A stretch of DNA of 33,217 nt from Pedobacter sp. Lineage in GTDB: Bacteria; Bacteroidota; Bacteroidia; Sphingobacteriales; Sphingobacteriaceae. Of this stretch, positions 1 to 5,868 are shown piece after piece (positions within the stretch are counted from its first letter, which is position 1; every line of letters starts with the position of its first letter). The position numbers and the translations under genes are program-made. The notes under the pieces are model-generated. The model worked only from the letters and a program-made list of their open reading frames with translations. It searched no databases and was not told the DNA's origin. The stretch spans positions 1 to 33,217 of the forward strand of contig JACMOW010000247.1 of assembly GCA_014377775.1 (NCBI GenBank). The letters are read 5' to 3'.

Positions 1-183
1 ATTGGCCATCCTTTCAGCTTCTAGTTTAAATTCTTTATAGATAAAGTTTCTGCGCTTATCTGTGTCGTTCCATATCTCGGACGGCATGGCCATAGAGCAA
101 AGAAGATCGTTTACCTCGTCAAATACCGATACCATCAATAGCCCAGGCGCAAGTTCTGCTGCTTTAAGGTTTAATTTAAGCAT
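1..183 (-). CDS. Unknown element protein, C-terminus cut off by window edge
   Basis: An open frame runs from an ATG (complement of 181-183) to the left window edge, giving 61 residues starting MLKLNLKAAELAPG. It overlaps the stop of the next upstream gene by 8 bases, which suggests the two are translated together. The visible part has an acidic middle (FDEVNDLL) and a lysine/arginine-rich end around residues 45-58. I do not recognise the family. No signal peptide or membrane segment is visible. Its reality rests on the overlapping-operon layout and the uninterrupted frame, since the piece is short. Confidence 0.55.
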   Translation of the reverse strand, partial: MLKLNLKAAELAPGLLMVSVFDEVNDLLCSMAMPSEIWNDTDKRRNFIYKEFKLEAERMAN

Positions 184-493
184 TCGAACCTCCTTCGCCA
201 AATAAATCTAGCTGCGGTGTTACTACGAATAGGGTAGGGTTGGAAGTATAGAAGCCTACGTTTCTATGTCCAGTTATCGGGCATCTACCTATTTTAATTT
301 TGCATACTTGCCCAGCTTTACGAAGGTCGGCAATCCTACGGCAGATATTTTCTCTCAATACAGTCGTATTAATGAAAACCTGTTTCATTGTGGCTATATT
401 ATTAAATAGGTATTCTTTTACTTTTTGTAATTCTGTTTGCTTATATTTGTCTCGATCCCCATCAAGAACAATATTTTTAGGAGTTTTAGCCAT
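176..493 (-). CDS. Small winged-helix-like protein of the mobile element
   Basis: A 105-residue basic protein. Residues about 24-75 (LQKVKEYLFNN... through RENICRRIADLRKAG) look like a winged-helix fold: a helix, a helix-turn-helix with arginine-rich recognition helix, then a beta wing ending near GFYTSNP. This resembles small DNA-binding proteins often found in Bacteroidota integrated elements, but I cannot name the family. It starts 3 bases downstream of the stop of the preceding HTH gene and overlaps the next gene by 8 bases, so it sits in the middle of a leftward operon. It may act in element regulation or replication; that is inference. Confidence 0.6.
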   Translation of the reverse strand: MAKTPKNIVLDGDRDKYKQTELQKVKEYLFNNIATMKQVFINTTVLRENICRRIADLRKAGQVCKIKIGRCPITGHRNVGFYTSNPTLFVVTPQLDLFGEGGSNA

Positions 494-496
494 CGG

Positions 497-778
497 TTAA
501 GCTCCTTTCTTTTTGCTGCCAACTTCCAACGCCTTGATAACGGCATTTAAGTCATATCGAATTGAAGATCCAATTTTTAAAAAAGGAATTTTGTTTTTGT
601 TTCTCCAACGAATTATAGTTTGAATAGTAACACCTAATTCGCTAGTTAAGGTGTTTCCATTGACTATGTGAGGGGCTTGGGTTACCTCTTTTGCTGGTAA
701 TGATTTTACCGCTTCGGTAAACATTTGATTAAATGCGCTCTGCATTTCATCGTAGGTGCTGATTATTTGTATTTGCAT
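497..778 (-). CDS. Helix-turn-helix (HTH_17/MerR-like) protein, possible excisionase
   Basis: About 93 residues from the ATG at 778. A GTG 30 bases upstream (808) would add ten residues, but ATG is preferred. The C-terminal half carries a MerR/excisionase-type helix-turn-helix: TSELGVTIQTIIRWRNKNKI is followed by the wing IPFLKIGSSIRYDLNAVI. The FLKIGSSIRYD stretch is typical of the HTH_17 family that includes excisionases and element regulators. The N-terminal part is helical and lacks known motifs. Inference: with the integrase nearby, it may direct excision or control the element's promoters. The repeats at 829-935 lie directly upstream and are candidate binding sites. Confidence 0.75.
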   Translation of the reverse strand: MQIQIISTYDEMQSAFNQMFTEAVKSLPAKEVTQAPHIVNGNTLTSELGVTIQTIIRWRNKNKIPFLKIGSSIRYDLNAVIKALEVGSKKKGA

Positions 779-828
779 TTTGTGGGTGCTGGCATTGTTG
801 CTCAACACTCCAAAATTGATATGCGTTT

Positions 829-935
829 ATACGATAATTATTACGACAATCTTTTTAAACAAAAAATGCAACTACCTTATTTAAAGATAATTGCATTACG
901 ATAGTTAATATATTTTTACGAGGTATTACGATAGT
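829..935. repeat. Four near-identical 11-bp direct repeats (ATTACGATAGT type)
   Basis: Copies on the + strand are ATACGATAATT (829-839), ATTACGACAAT (840-850), ATTACGATAGT (895-905) and ATTACGATAGT (925-935). The last two are identical over 13 bases including the following TA. Start-to-start distances are 11, 55 and 30 bases, close to whole helical turns. They sit between the 272-aa gene and the HTH gene, where the HTH operon promoter should be. Iteron or operator function is inferred. Confidence 0.6.
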
Positions 936-954
936 TAGCTTGTATAGTTACCTA

Positions 955-1773
955 TTATACCACCTGCTTAACAATTTTATCAATTTTTAATGTAATTTCT
1001 GGTCTTGGTTTTGCTCTTTTAAGTTCGCTTTTATCATTTGTATAGTTTTTTATGCCAAAATTACTATTTGCTATTTTACTGTTTATCGTATCGAATTTTG
1101 ATAAGAAATAAATAAATTGATTTTTTACCTTAAAGGCAGGATAATTTGAGGGAGTTGCAATGTTATCTTTAAAGCATTCAATAAAATCAAATTCACTTAT
1201 TCGGGTGGCAAATAACTCTTTTAAGATGCAAAATTTATGAAAATCTGATAGTATTTTTATCGGTACTAAGGGGTGCACATCCAAGTTATAAACAAAATCC
1301 TCTCTGTTTCGATGAATTACACCTTTATCTTTTATAACATCTTCGAGGGCGTACACCCTGCGGATACCTTTAAAAAAGGGTGCCAAATAATACTCTTCTA
1401 AATCTTTCAGGTGCTTGCCATCATCACTTATCTCTTTGTAATGACCTTTGTTAAAATGATAAATATCATTTTCTTTCTCTTTAATGAAGTAGTCAGTTGC
1501 TAATTCGATAATGTGGCTAATTACATCGTTAGTAAAAACCTCAGGGCAATTACTATTTATCCATGCTGATCCTAAACTAGATCCTTTCTTTAATTCTTTT
1601 TTTTGCTCAAATATCACCTCTGTAATATGTGTACTCAATCCCTTTGGATGCTGTTTCCCTATCGAAGTTTCATTTTTAGCAAAATTATCAGCTTGCTGCT
1701 TCGCATCATTAGCACATTTTATAATTAAATGCTGTATCGCTAATCTCGTTTCCTCGCTTAATAATTCACTCAT
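955..1773 (-). CDS. Unknown protein coupled to the integrase gene
   Basis: A 272-residue protein I do not recognise. It is lysine- and glutamate-rich, mainly helical by appearance, with no signal peptide or membrane segment. Residues 1-40 form a likely amphipathic helix, and the centre is rich in Asp/Glu/Tyr (HLKDLEEYYLAPFFKG). Its ATG overlaps the integrase stop by one base (TAATG), so it is probably made by re-initiation after integrase translation. Genes in this position in Bacteroidota elements are often accessory cargo or recombination helpers, but nothing in the sequence decides this. The length and uninterrupted frame make the gene itself secure. Confidence 0.8.
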   Translation of the reverse strand: MSELLSEETRLAIQHLIIKCANDAKQQADNFAKNETSIGKQHPKGLSTHITEVIFEQKKELKKGSSLGSAWINSNCPEVFTNDVISHIIELATDYFIKEKENDIYHFNKGHYKEISDDGKHLKDLEEYYLAPFFKGIRRVYALEDVIKDKGVIHRNREDFVYNLDVHPLVPIKILSDFHKFCILKELFATRISEFDFIECFKDNIATPSNYPAFKVKNQFIYFLSKFDTINSKIANSNFGIKNYTNDKSELKRAKPRPEITLKIDKIVKQVV

Positions 1774-3116
1774 TACCCTACAATTTTAAGATTAGAAACT
1801 TCGCCCCATGCTTTAGTAACGGATAGTTTTAACGCCTTTTCAGTTATTTTTACATACCTTTTAAAAGAGTTGTATGTTTCCCACCCACCGGCCAACATGA
1901 CTTCTTCAGCACTCATTCCTTTCTCTAAAGACAGTGAGGCAAACGTTTTTCTTGCGGTGTGAAAATGCACTAATTCGTACTTGGGATAAACAACTTCTAC
2001 ACGTTTTGCACCATAATAGCGAACTATTTCAATTGGTGTATTAATACCAACTAACTTGCATAAATCTTTTAAGCATCTATTTAATTCTTGATTGGTAACC
2101 ATTGGAAGTATTTTTTTATCATTCCTATATTTATCCAATATTGATGCTGAAATACTATTTAATGGAATAGATAATTTTTGCTTTGTTTTCTTAACAACAA
2201 ATTTGATTTCATTGTTAATAATGTGTTCACGGCTTAATAGTGCTGTATCGCTGTATCTCATGCCACTTGATGCGCTAAAAACAAAGATGTCACGCACTCT
2301 ATCTAAACGCTTATTGTTGCTTAGATCGTGATTAATAAGGGCATCAAGTTCGTGCTGTTCTAAGGCTATAACTTCTAATTTCTGTTTTGAAATTGAATAG
2401 TCTTTGTAGCTGTCATTTACTTTTATTCCTTGTTTACGTGCATACCCTAAAAAAGTTTTTAAGGTGCTTAATGTTTTAGCTATGGTAGTATTGTTAAGCA
2501 TCGGACTTGTAACGTCTGCTTTATCTGTTTTAGTTCTATTGATTAAAAAAGTATTTAGTTTGTTGAAAAATTCATAATCAACTGTTTCAAATGTTACTTT
2601 GTGGCGTGTAATTTTCTGATAGGCTTCTAAATGTCTTTTTACTGATTTATATACAGATAGGCTGCCTTTTGCCCTTGTTATTTCATGATCTTTAATGTAG
2701 GTATCCATAAAATCAAACAAGAAGTTATTAGGCTCTTCTTTTTTCGTTTTAGATTTATTGATGTTTTTTAATTCATCTATAACCATTTGTGAAGAAAATT
2801 GAATTTTATTAGCAACAAACTTATTTTCAATACTAATTATATTGCTTTCAAAATCTTTAATTGTTTTGTTGATTTCTTCTATCTCGGTTTCTGTTAAAAA
2901 TTCACTCGGAGAAAGCCCTGGTAATAGTACTTTAACTTCTTTTTTTGGAATATAAAAAGCGTTCTTATTTTCTGTATTCCAATACTCTTTATAAATGTTT
3001 CTATCTATAGAATAGAACAACCTAGCACGATGTACTGAATAAGTTAAATAAATAGGGGTTTTACCACTCTTAAGGGTTTTTTGTGTTCGTAACACAAAGT
3101 TTAATGTTCCTGTCAT
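1773..3116 (-). CDS. Tyrosine recombinase / site-specific integrase
   Basis: A 447-residue phage-type integrase that cuts and joins the element's attachment sites. Domains in order: an N-terminal arm-type DNA-binding domain (about 1-110), a SAM-like core-binding domain (about 130-235), and the catalytic domain (about 250-430). Visible catalytic residues are R287 in SGMRYSD, H386 and R389 in HFHTARKTFA, W412 in GGWETY (Trp in place of the second His, common in this family) and the nucleophile Y421 in RYVKI. A lysine near 310-315 in the KKTKQKL hairpin fits the catalytic beta-hairpin Lys. It reads away from the attachment site at 3293-3316, which lies 177 bases upstream of its start. Its promoter region carries a 12-bp tandem repeat. 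Confidence 0.95.
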   Translation of the reverse strand: MTGTLNFVLRTQKTLKSGKTPIYLTYSVHRARLFYSIDRNIYKEYWNTENKNAFYIPKKEVKVLLPGLSPSEFLTETEIEEINKTIKDFESNIISIENKFVANKIQFSSQMVIDELKNINKSKTKKEEPNNFLFDFMDTYIKDHEITRAKGSLSVYKSVKRHLEAYQKITRHKVTFETVDYEFFNKLNTFLINRTKTDKADVTSPMLNNTTIAKTLSTLKTFLGYARKQGIKVNDSYKDYSISKQKLEVIALEQHELDALINHDLSNNKRLDRVRDIFVFSASSGMRYSDTALLSREHIINNEIKFVVKKTKQKLSIPLNSISASILDKYRNDKKILPMVTNQELNRCLKDLCKLVGINTPIEIVRYYGAKRVEVVYPKYELVHFHTARKTFASLSLEKGMSAEEVMLAGGWETYNSFKRYVKITEKALKLSVTKAWGEVSNLKIVG

Positions 3117-3140
3117 TGTTGTTATTATAAAATCTTAGGA

Positions 3141-3148
3141 CAAATATA
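3141..3148 (-). promoter_or_regulatory. Candidate -7 box of the integrase promoter
   Basis: The minus strand reads TATATTTG, an exact match to the Bacteroidota -7 consensus TAnnTTTG, 24 bases before the integrase ATG. The -33 element is poor: the nearest TTG (3173-3171) is 22 bases away and lies inside the tandem repeat. Confidence 0.45.
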
Positions 3149-3158
3149 AGTTATTTTA

Positions 3159-3182
3159 CAATAGGTATCACAATAGGTATCA
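3159..3182. repeat. 12-bp perfect tandem repeat in the integrase promoter
   Basis: CAATAGGTATCA occurs twice head to tail (3159-3170 and 3171-3182). The pair covers the expected -33 region of the integrase promoter and lies about 110 bases from the attachment site. It could be an operator for autoregulation or a pair of arm-type integrase sites. Confidence 0.65.
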
Positions 3183-3292
3183 CATAAGTTGTTAACAAGG
3201 TTTAAAACATTATAAGGCTATACAAGCCCTAAACGCATTATTTGTATTATAGATTAATTTTTGTAGTAGGTATTTGTATCTAAATACCATAA

Positions 3293-3316
3293 GTTCGAAT
3301 CCGATATTCTCCACCA
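3293..3316 (+). other. Attachment site: displaced 3' end of an alanine-type tRNA (att right end)
   Basis: GTTCGAATCCGAT followed by ATTCTCC, A and CCA is the T-loop, 3' T-stem strand, 3' acceptor strand, discriminator and encoded CCA of a tRNA. The 5' side does not fold with it: the expected T-stem partner ATCGG is replaced by ATAAG, and no GGGGAAT or GGAGAAT acceptor start is present upstream. U70 beside C71/C72 with A73 allows a G3-U70 pair, so the source is probably tRNA-Ala or possibly tmRNA. Directly 5' lies an inverted repeat, GGTATTT (3269-3275) and AAATACC (3282-3288). Confidence 0.8.
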
Positions 3317-3330
3317 TTAAAATTTTATTT

Positions 3331-3361
3331 ATGCCTTTAGTGTAATGCTAAAGGCATTTTT
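3331..3361 (+). terminator. Terminator-like hairpin downstream of the tRNA tail
   Basis: A perfect 10-bp stem, ATGCCTTTAG (3331-3340) and CTAAAGGCAT (3348-3357) with a 7-base loop, is followed by TTTT. Its place 15 bases after the tRNA tail suggests it was the terminator of the tRNA gene before the element inserted. Confidence 0.65.
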
Positions 3362-3462
3362 ATGGGTTAATATTCCAAAAGGGATATCGAAGGTACTTTT
3401 GAAGCTGGTTTTCATCGAATAAGACAATAGGCCTAGATGAACGGCAGTAGAGCGGCTGTACA

Positions 3463-3506
3463 TTGGACTTGAGTTGGACTTGGGTTGGACTTGGGTTGGA
3501 CTTGGG
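3463..3506. repeat. Four tandem copies of an 11-bp unit (TTGGACTTGGG)
   Basis: Units at 3463-3473 (TTGGACTTGAG, one change), 3474-3484, 3485-3495 and 3496-3506, then a broken fifth copy starting TTGCACC. The period is close to one helical turn. The surrounding 3362-3630 shows no gene. The part after 3540 is very AT-rich. Confidence 0.85.
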
Positions 3507-3630
3507 TTGCACCTGTGGAAAAGAAAACTGAGAAAAGCTTTTTTATTATTACCTCTAGCTAATAAGATTAACTTTTAGCTAAAATACAAAAAAAATAGCA
3601 ATTCATTCAAACCTGAGCTCGAGAATTTAA

Positions 3631-4144
3631 TATGGTGAAAAATCTTTTCATTTTATTACCAATCACCTAATAGGTTAGTTAAAAAAATACCTTGATAATA
3701 TTGTGTACAATAGAGATTTCGTCACATTTTCCCTCATTCGGTTACATTTATTTGCACTTATAGAAAACCTTAATACACTCAAGGCACAAGATAAGCCTAC
3801 GAATACCAATTGGTGACATAACATTGCCTTCTCGAAATCGCAAGAACCTGTTAGCTTAGTTACGGAATTGGATACTATATGTTCACAAATTCTTCTCTAG
3901 GGTTTCATATCGAAAAACACCTTCAAAAATGAGAGGGTTGGTTATTGAAAAATAAGGATATAATTTTTTTTAGTCCTTTTTGGACGCCAAACATTGATTT
4001 TGTAGTGATCATAACAACTGGGCATCTGATTTACGAATGCCTTGGCATGAAACTAATGAAAATGGATATATATATTAAGCTGCTAAAATCCCCGCCAAAG
4101 TGGCAAAGCCAAGACTAGAACTATTGGATGGTTTGAATAACTAA
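3631..4144 (+). pseudogene. Possible decayed coding region of unknown family
   Basis: No intact gene fills 3317-4175, but part of it reads like protein. One frame from 3631 is broken by TAG (3676), TGA (3814) and TAG (3898), with protein-like segments such as HLFALIENLNTLKAQDKP and SQEPVSLVTELDTICSQI. A second frame from 3998 gives NNWASDLRMPWHETNENG, a stop at 4076 inside a TA-dinucleotide run, then AAKIPAKVAKPRLELLDGL and a final stop at 4142-4144. Read together these could be one gene of about 170 codons ruined by stops and at least one frameshift. I do not recognise the product, and a competing open frame of about 60 codons overlaps the second half, so chance is possible. Confidence 0.3.
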
Positions 4145-4147
4145 GGT

Positions 4148-4155
4148 TATATTTG
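4148..4155 (+). promoter_or_regulatory. Candidate -7 promoter box for the response regulator gene
   Basis: TATATTTG matches TAnnTTTG and ends 20 bases before the ATG at 4176. A TTG at 4124-4126 is 21 bases upstream, slightly long for a -33 partner. This would give a short leader and housekeeping expression of the regulator. Confidence 0.4.
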
Positions 4156-4175
4156 TATGCAAACCTTAAAATTTT

Positions 4176-5507
4176 ATGGAACATATCGTATTAATCATCG
4201 ACGACGAAAGTAAGATTCGTAGCCTGCTTTCTAGAATCATTGAACTCGAAGGCTATCAGGTTATCCAGGCCGCAACGGCCAAGGAAGGGGTTAAACTGCT
4301 CAAAACAAATGATGTAATGGTAGTTATCAGTGATGTGAAACTCCCCGATGCCAATGGCGTAGAACTGGTTAGCGTACTTAAGAAAATCCGCCCCTATGTG
4401 GAGGTGATCAACCTCACCGCTTTCGGTACTATTGCCGATGGGGTGACTGCCATGCGAAACGGGGCTTTTGATTATATTACCAAAGGTGATGATAATGATA
4501 AGATCATCCCACTAGTGCATCGTGCGCTGGAGAAAGCGAAGCTTCAGGTACGAGTTTTCGACCTTGAGAAAATGGTAGGACTGAAGCACAGTTTTGAAAG
4601 TATTATCGGCACTTCACCTGCCATTAAAGAGGCCATCGAATTGGCGCAGAAGGTTGCAGTTACAGATACAACGGTACTGTTGTTAGGCCAAACCGGCACC
4701 GGAAAGGAAGTATTTGCACAAGCGATTCACTATGCGAGTTCCAGAAGGCTCAAACCTTTTGTAGCACTCAACTGTAGTAGTTTCAATCCCGAACTGCTCG
4801 AAAGTGAACTCTTTGGTTACAAAGAAGGTGCTTTTACTGGGGCAAACAAGGATAAAAAAGGACTGCTAGAAGAGGCTAACGAAGGTACACTCTTTCTTGA
4901 CGAGATAGGAGAGATGAACATCGATCTACAAGCCAAGCTCTTAAGGGTACTTGAAAACCAGAGTTTCATCAAGATTGGCAGTACCCAGACAAGCAAGGTT
5001 AACGTTAGGATTATCGCTGCCACCAATCGTGACCTAAAAGCTGAATCGGAAACAGGCCAGTTCAGAGCGGATCTTTTTTACAGGCTTTCGGTGTTTTCAA
5101 TCAGACTGCCAAGCCTTTCCCAACGTAAGGGAGATGTTGTACAGATCGCCAAATATTACCTCAAGGAATTTACTGCGAAGGTAAACCAATCCGACGTGAC
5201 AATGGATCAAAAATTCATTGAGTTTTTGACCAACCATCATTGGAAGGGGAATATCAGGGAACTCAAAAACATCATTGAAAGAGCTGTGATTCTTGCAACC
5301 GGAAATACCCTTGGGGCCGACCTGCTTCCTTATGAATTTCATGACCAGGAGCTACAACCAAGCTCGATGGACATGGCAGCAATGGAACGACAGCATATTA
5401 TAAGAGTACTTTCCCATGCTCGTGGCAACAAGACTGAAACATCGAGATTATTAGGAATTGGGCTAACAACCCTCTACCGCAAAATTGAGGAGTACCAAAT
5501 TTCTTAA
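4176..5507 (+). CDS. Sigma-54-dependent response regulator of the Kdp locus (NtrC family)
   Basis: A 443-residue activator in three parts. The receiver domain (1-120) has D9/D10, phospho-acceptor D53 in ISDVKLPD, T81 and K103. The AAA+ domain (about 140-380) has Walker A GQTGTGKE (171-178), the sigma-54 contact loop GAFTGA (218-223) and Walker B LFLDE (239-243). A Fis-type helix-turn-helix fills about 403-443 (NKTETSRLLGIGLTTLYRKI). All key residues are present, so it should be a working phosphorylation-controlled enhancer-binding protein. Its place just upstream of kdpFABC, with the cognate sensor proteins downstream, suggests it replaces the OmpR-type KdpE. A terminator follows, so it appears to be its own transcript. 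The matching sigma-54 promoter candidate is at 5627-5642. Confidence 0.9.
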   Translation: MEHIVLIIDDESKIRSLLSRIIELEGYQVIQAATAKEGVKLLKTNDVMVVISDVKLPDANGVELVSVLKKIRPYVEVINLTAFGTIADGVTAMRNGAFDYITKGDDNDKIIPLVHRALEKAKLQVRVFDLEKMVGLKHSFESIIGTSPAIKEAIELAQKVAVTDTTVLLLGQTGTGKEVFAQAIHYASSRRLKPFVALNCSSFNPELLESELFGYKEGAFTGANKDKKGLLEEANEGTLFLDEIGEMNIDLQAKLLRVLENQSFIKIGSTQTSKVNVRIIAATNRDLKAESETGQFRADLFYRLSVFSIRLPSLSQRKGDVVQIAKYYLKEFTAKVNQSDVTMDQKFIEFLTNHHWKGNIRELKNIIERAVILATGNTLGADLLPYEFHDQELQPSSMDMAAMERQHIIRVLSHARGNKTETSRLLGIGLTTLYRKIEEYQIS

Positions 5508-5530
5508 AACTTGACACCCCGATATGAAAA

Positions 5531-5558
5531 AAACCCTTCCGTTTTGGAAGGGTTTTTT
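5531..5558 (+). terminator. Rho-independent terminator after the response regulator
   Basis: AAACCCTTCC (5531-5540), loop GTTTT, GGAAGGGTTT (5546-5555) and a T run to 5558 form a 10-bp stem with U tail. The A run before the stem could make it work in both directions. It separates the regulator gene from the kdp structural genes. Confidence 0.9.
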
Positions 5559-5626
5559 ATGAAGTATATTTTTACCAATTTTTAATATATCTGTATTTCA
5601 GATAGTTATATCTAATTTTTTCTTTA

Positions 5627-5642
5627 TGGTATGGGAGTTGGT
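5627..5642 (+). promoter_or_regulatory. Candidate sigma-54 (-24/-12) promoter for the kdp operon
   Basis: TGGTATGGGAGTTGGT places TGG and TTGG with GG-N10-GG spacing, matching the sigma-54 pattern TGGCAC-N5-TTGC in position though not in every base (GG for GC at -12). It lies downstream of the terminator at 5531-5558 and about 24 bases before the first small ORF. The neighbouring regulator carries the GAFTGA sigma-54 loop. The call is inferred from motif plus context. Confidence 0.55.
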
Positions 5643-5665
5643 ATAAGCTTATAAATTATAAAAAT

Positions 5666-5746
5666 ATGACCATACTTCTCTTTCTCCTGCTCTTGCTGCT
5701 CTGTTGGGTATGCTACAAATCAATCGACTGGTTCGAAAAAATCTAA
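5666..5746 (+). CDS. 26-aa membrane microprotein preceding kdpF
   Basis: A tiny ORF encodes a run of Leu/Phe residues (about 2-13, starting MTILLFLLLLLLCW) followed by CYKSIDWFEKI. It has one membrane span with a short charged tail, probably C-terminus in the cytoplasm. It starts about 24 bases after the candidate sigma-54 promoter and ends 6 bases before the kdpF ATG, so it is the first gene of the operon. The length and layout resemble KdpF, but the sequence is different from the KdpF next to it. It could be a second accessory subunit of the potassium pump; no function is established from the sequence. Confidence 0.6.
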   Translation: MTILLFLLLLLLCWVCYKSIDWFEKI

Positions 5747-5752
5747 AAAATT

Positions 5753-5830
5753 ATGATCGCATTATTCCTTATCGCAATCGCAGTATTTATCTATATGATA
5801 TACGTGCTGATTAAACCTGAAAAGTTCTAA
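5753..5830 (+). CDS. kdpF: KdpF, small subunit of the potassium-transporting ATPase
   Basis: A 25-residue single-span membrane peptide, MIALFLIAIAVFIYMIYVLI followed by KPEKF. The YVLIKPEKF ending is the recognisable KdpF signature (E. coli KdpF is 29 residues and also ends in a short polar tail after one helix). Known role: it sits in the KdpFABC complex and stabilises it. It lies between the upstream microprotein and kdpA, 38 bases before the kdpA start. That gap contains a short palindrome, TCCCAA-C-TTGGGA (5840-5852), of unknown meaning. Confidence 0.85.
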   Translation: MIALFLIAIAVFIYMIYVLIKPEKF

Positions 5831-5868
5831 ACGCTTAACTCCCAACTTGGGAACTAACAATAAAAAAA

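Larger units (their letters stand above)
1..3316. mobile_element. Right end of a tRNA-integrated genomic element
   Basis: Seen: a leftward tyrosine integrase gene sits next to a displaced tRNA 3' end at 3293-3316, followed leftward by an unknown gene, two small DNA-binding-type proteins and a cut gene. Known: tyrosine recombinases commonly insert elements into tRNA 3' ends and leave a copy of the tRNA tail at the far end. Inference: the element extends left beyond the window, the intact tRNA lies outside it, and base 3317 onward is original chromosome. No phage structural, conjugation or toxin gene is visible in this part, so phage, conjugative element and simple island cannot be told apart. 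Confidence 0.75.

Noticed and set aside
3240-3316. A complete tRNA gene ending at 3316
   Set aside because: Only the T-loop, 3' T-stem strand, acceptor strand and CCA are present. The 5' acceptor, D arm and a usable anticodon arm are missing, so it is a displaced fragment.
3463-3506. CRISPR array
   Set aside because: The units are 11 bp with no spacers and no cas genes are nearby; it is a simple tandem repeat.
5840-5852. Palindrome TCCCAA-C-TTGGGA before kdpA as an operator
   Set aside because: It is short, has no second copy near other kdp promoters, and may be chance or part of the kdpA leader. It is mentioned only in the kdpF entry.
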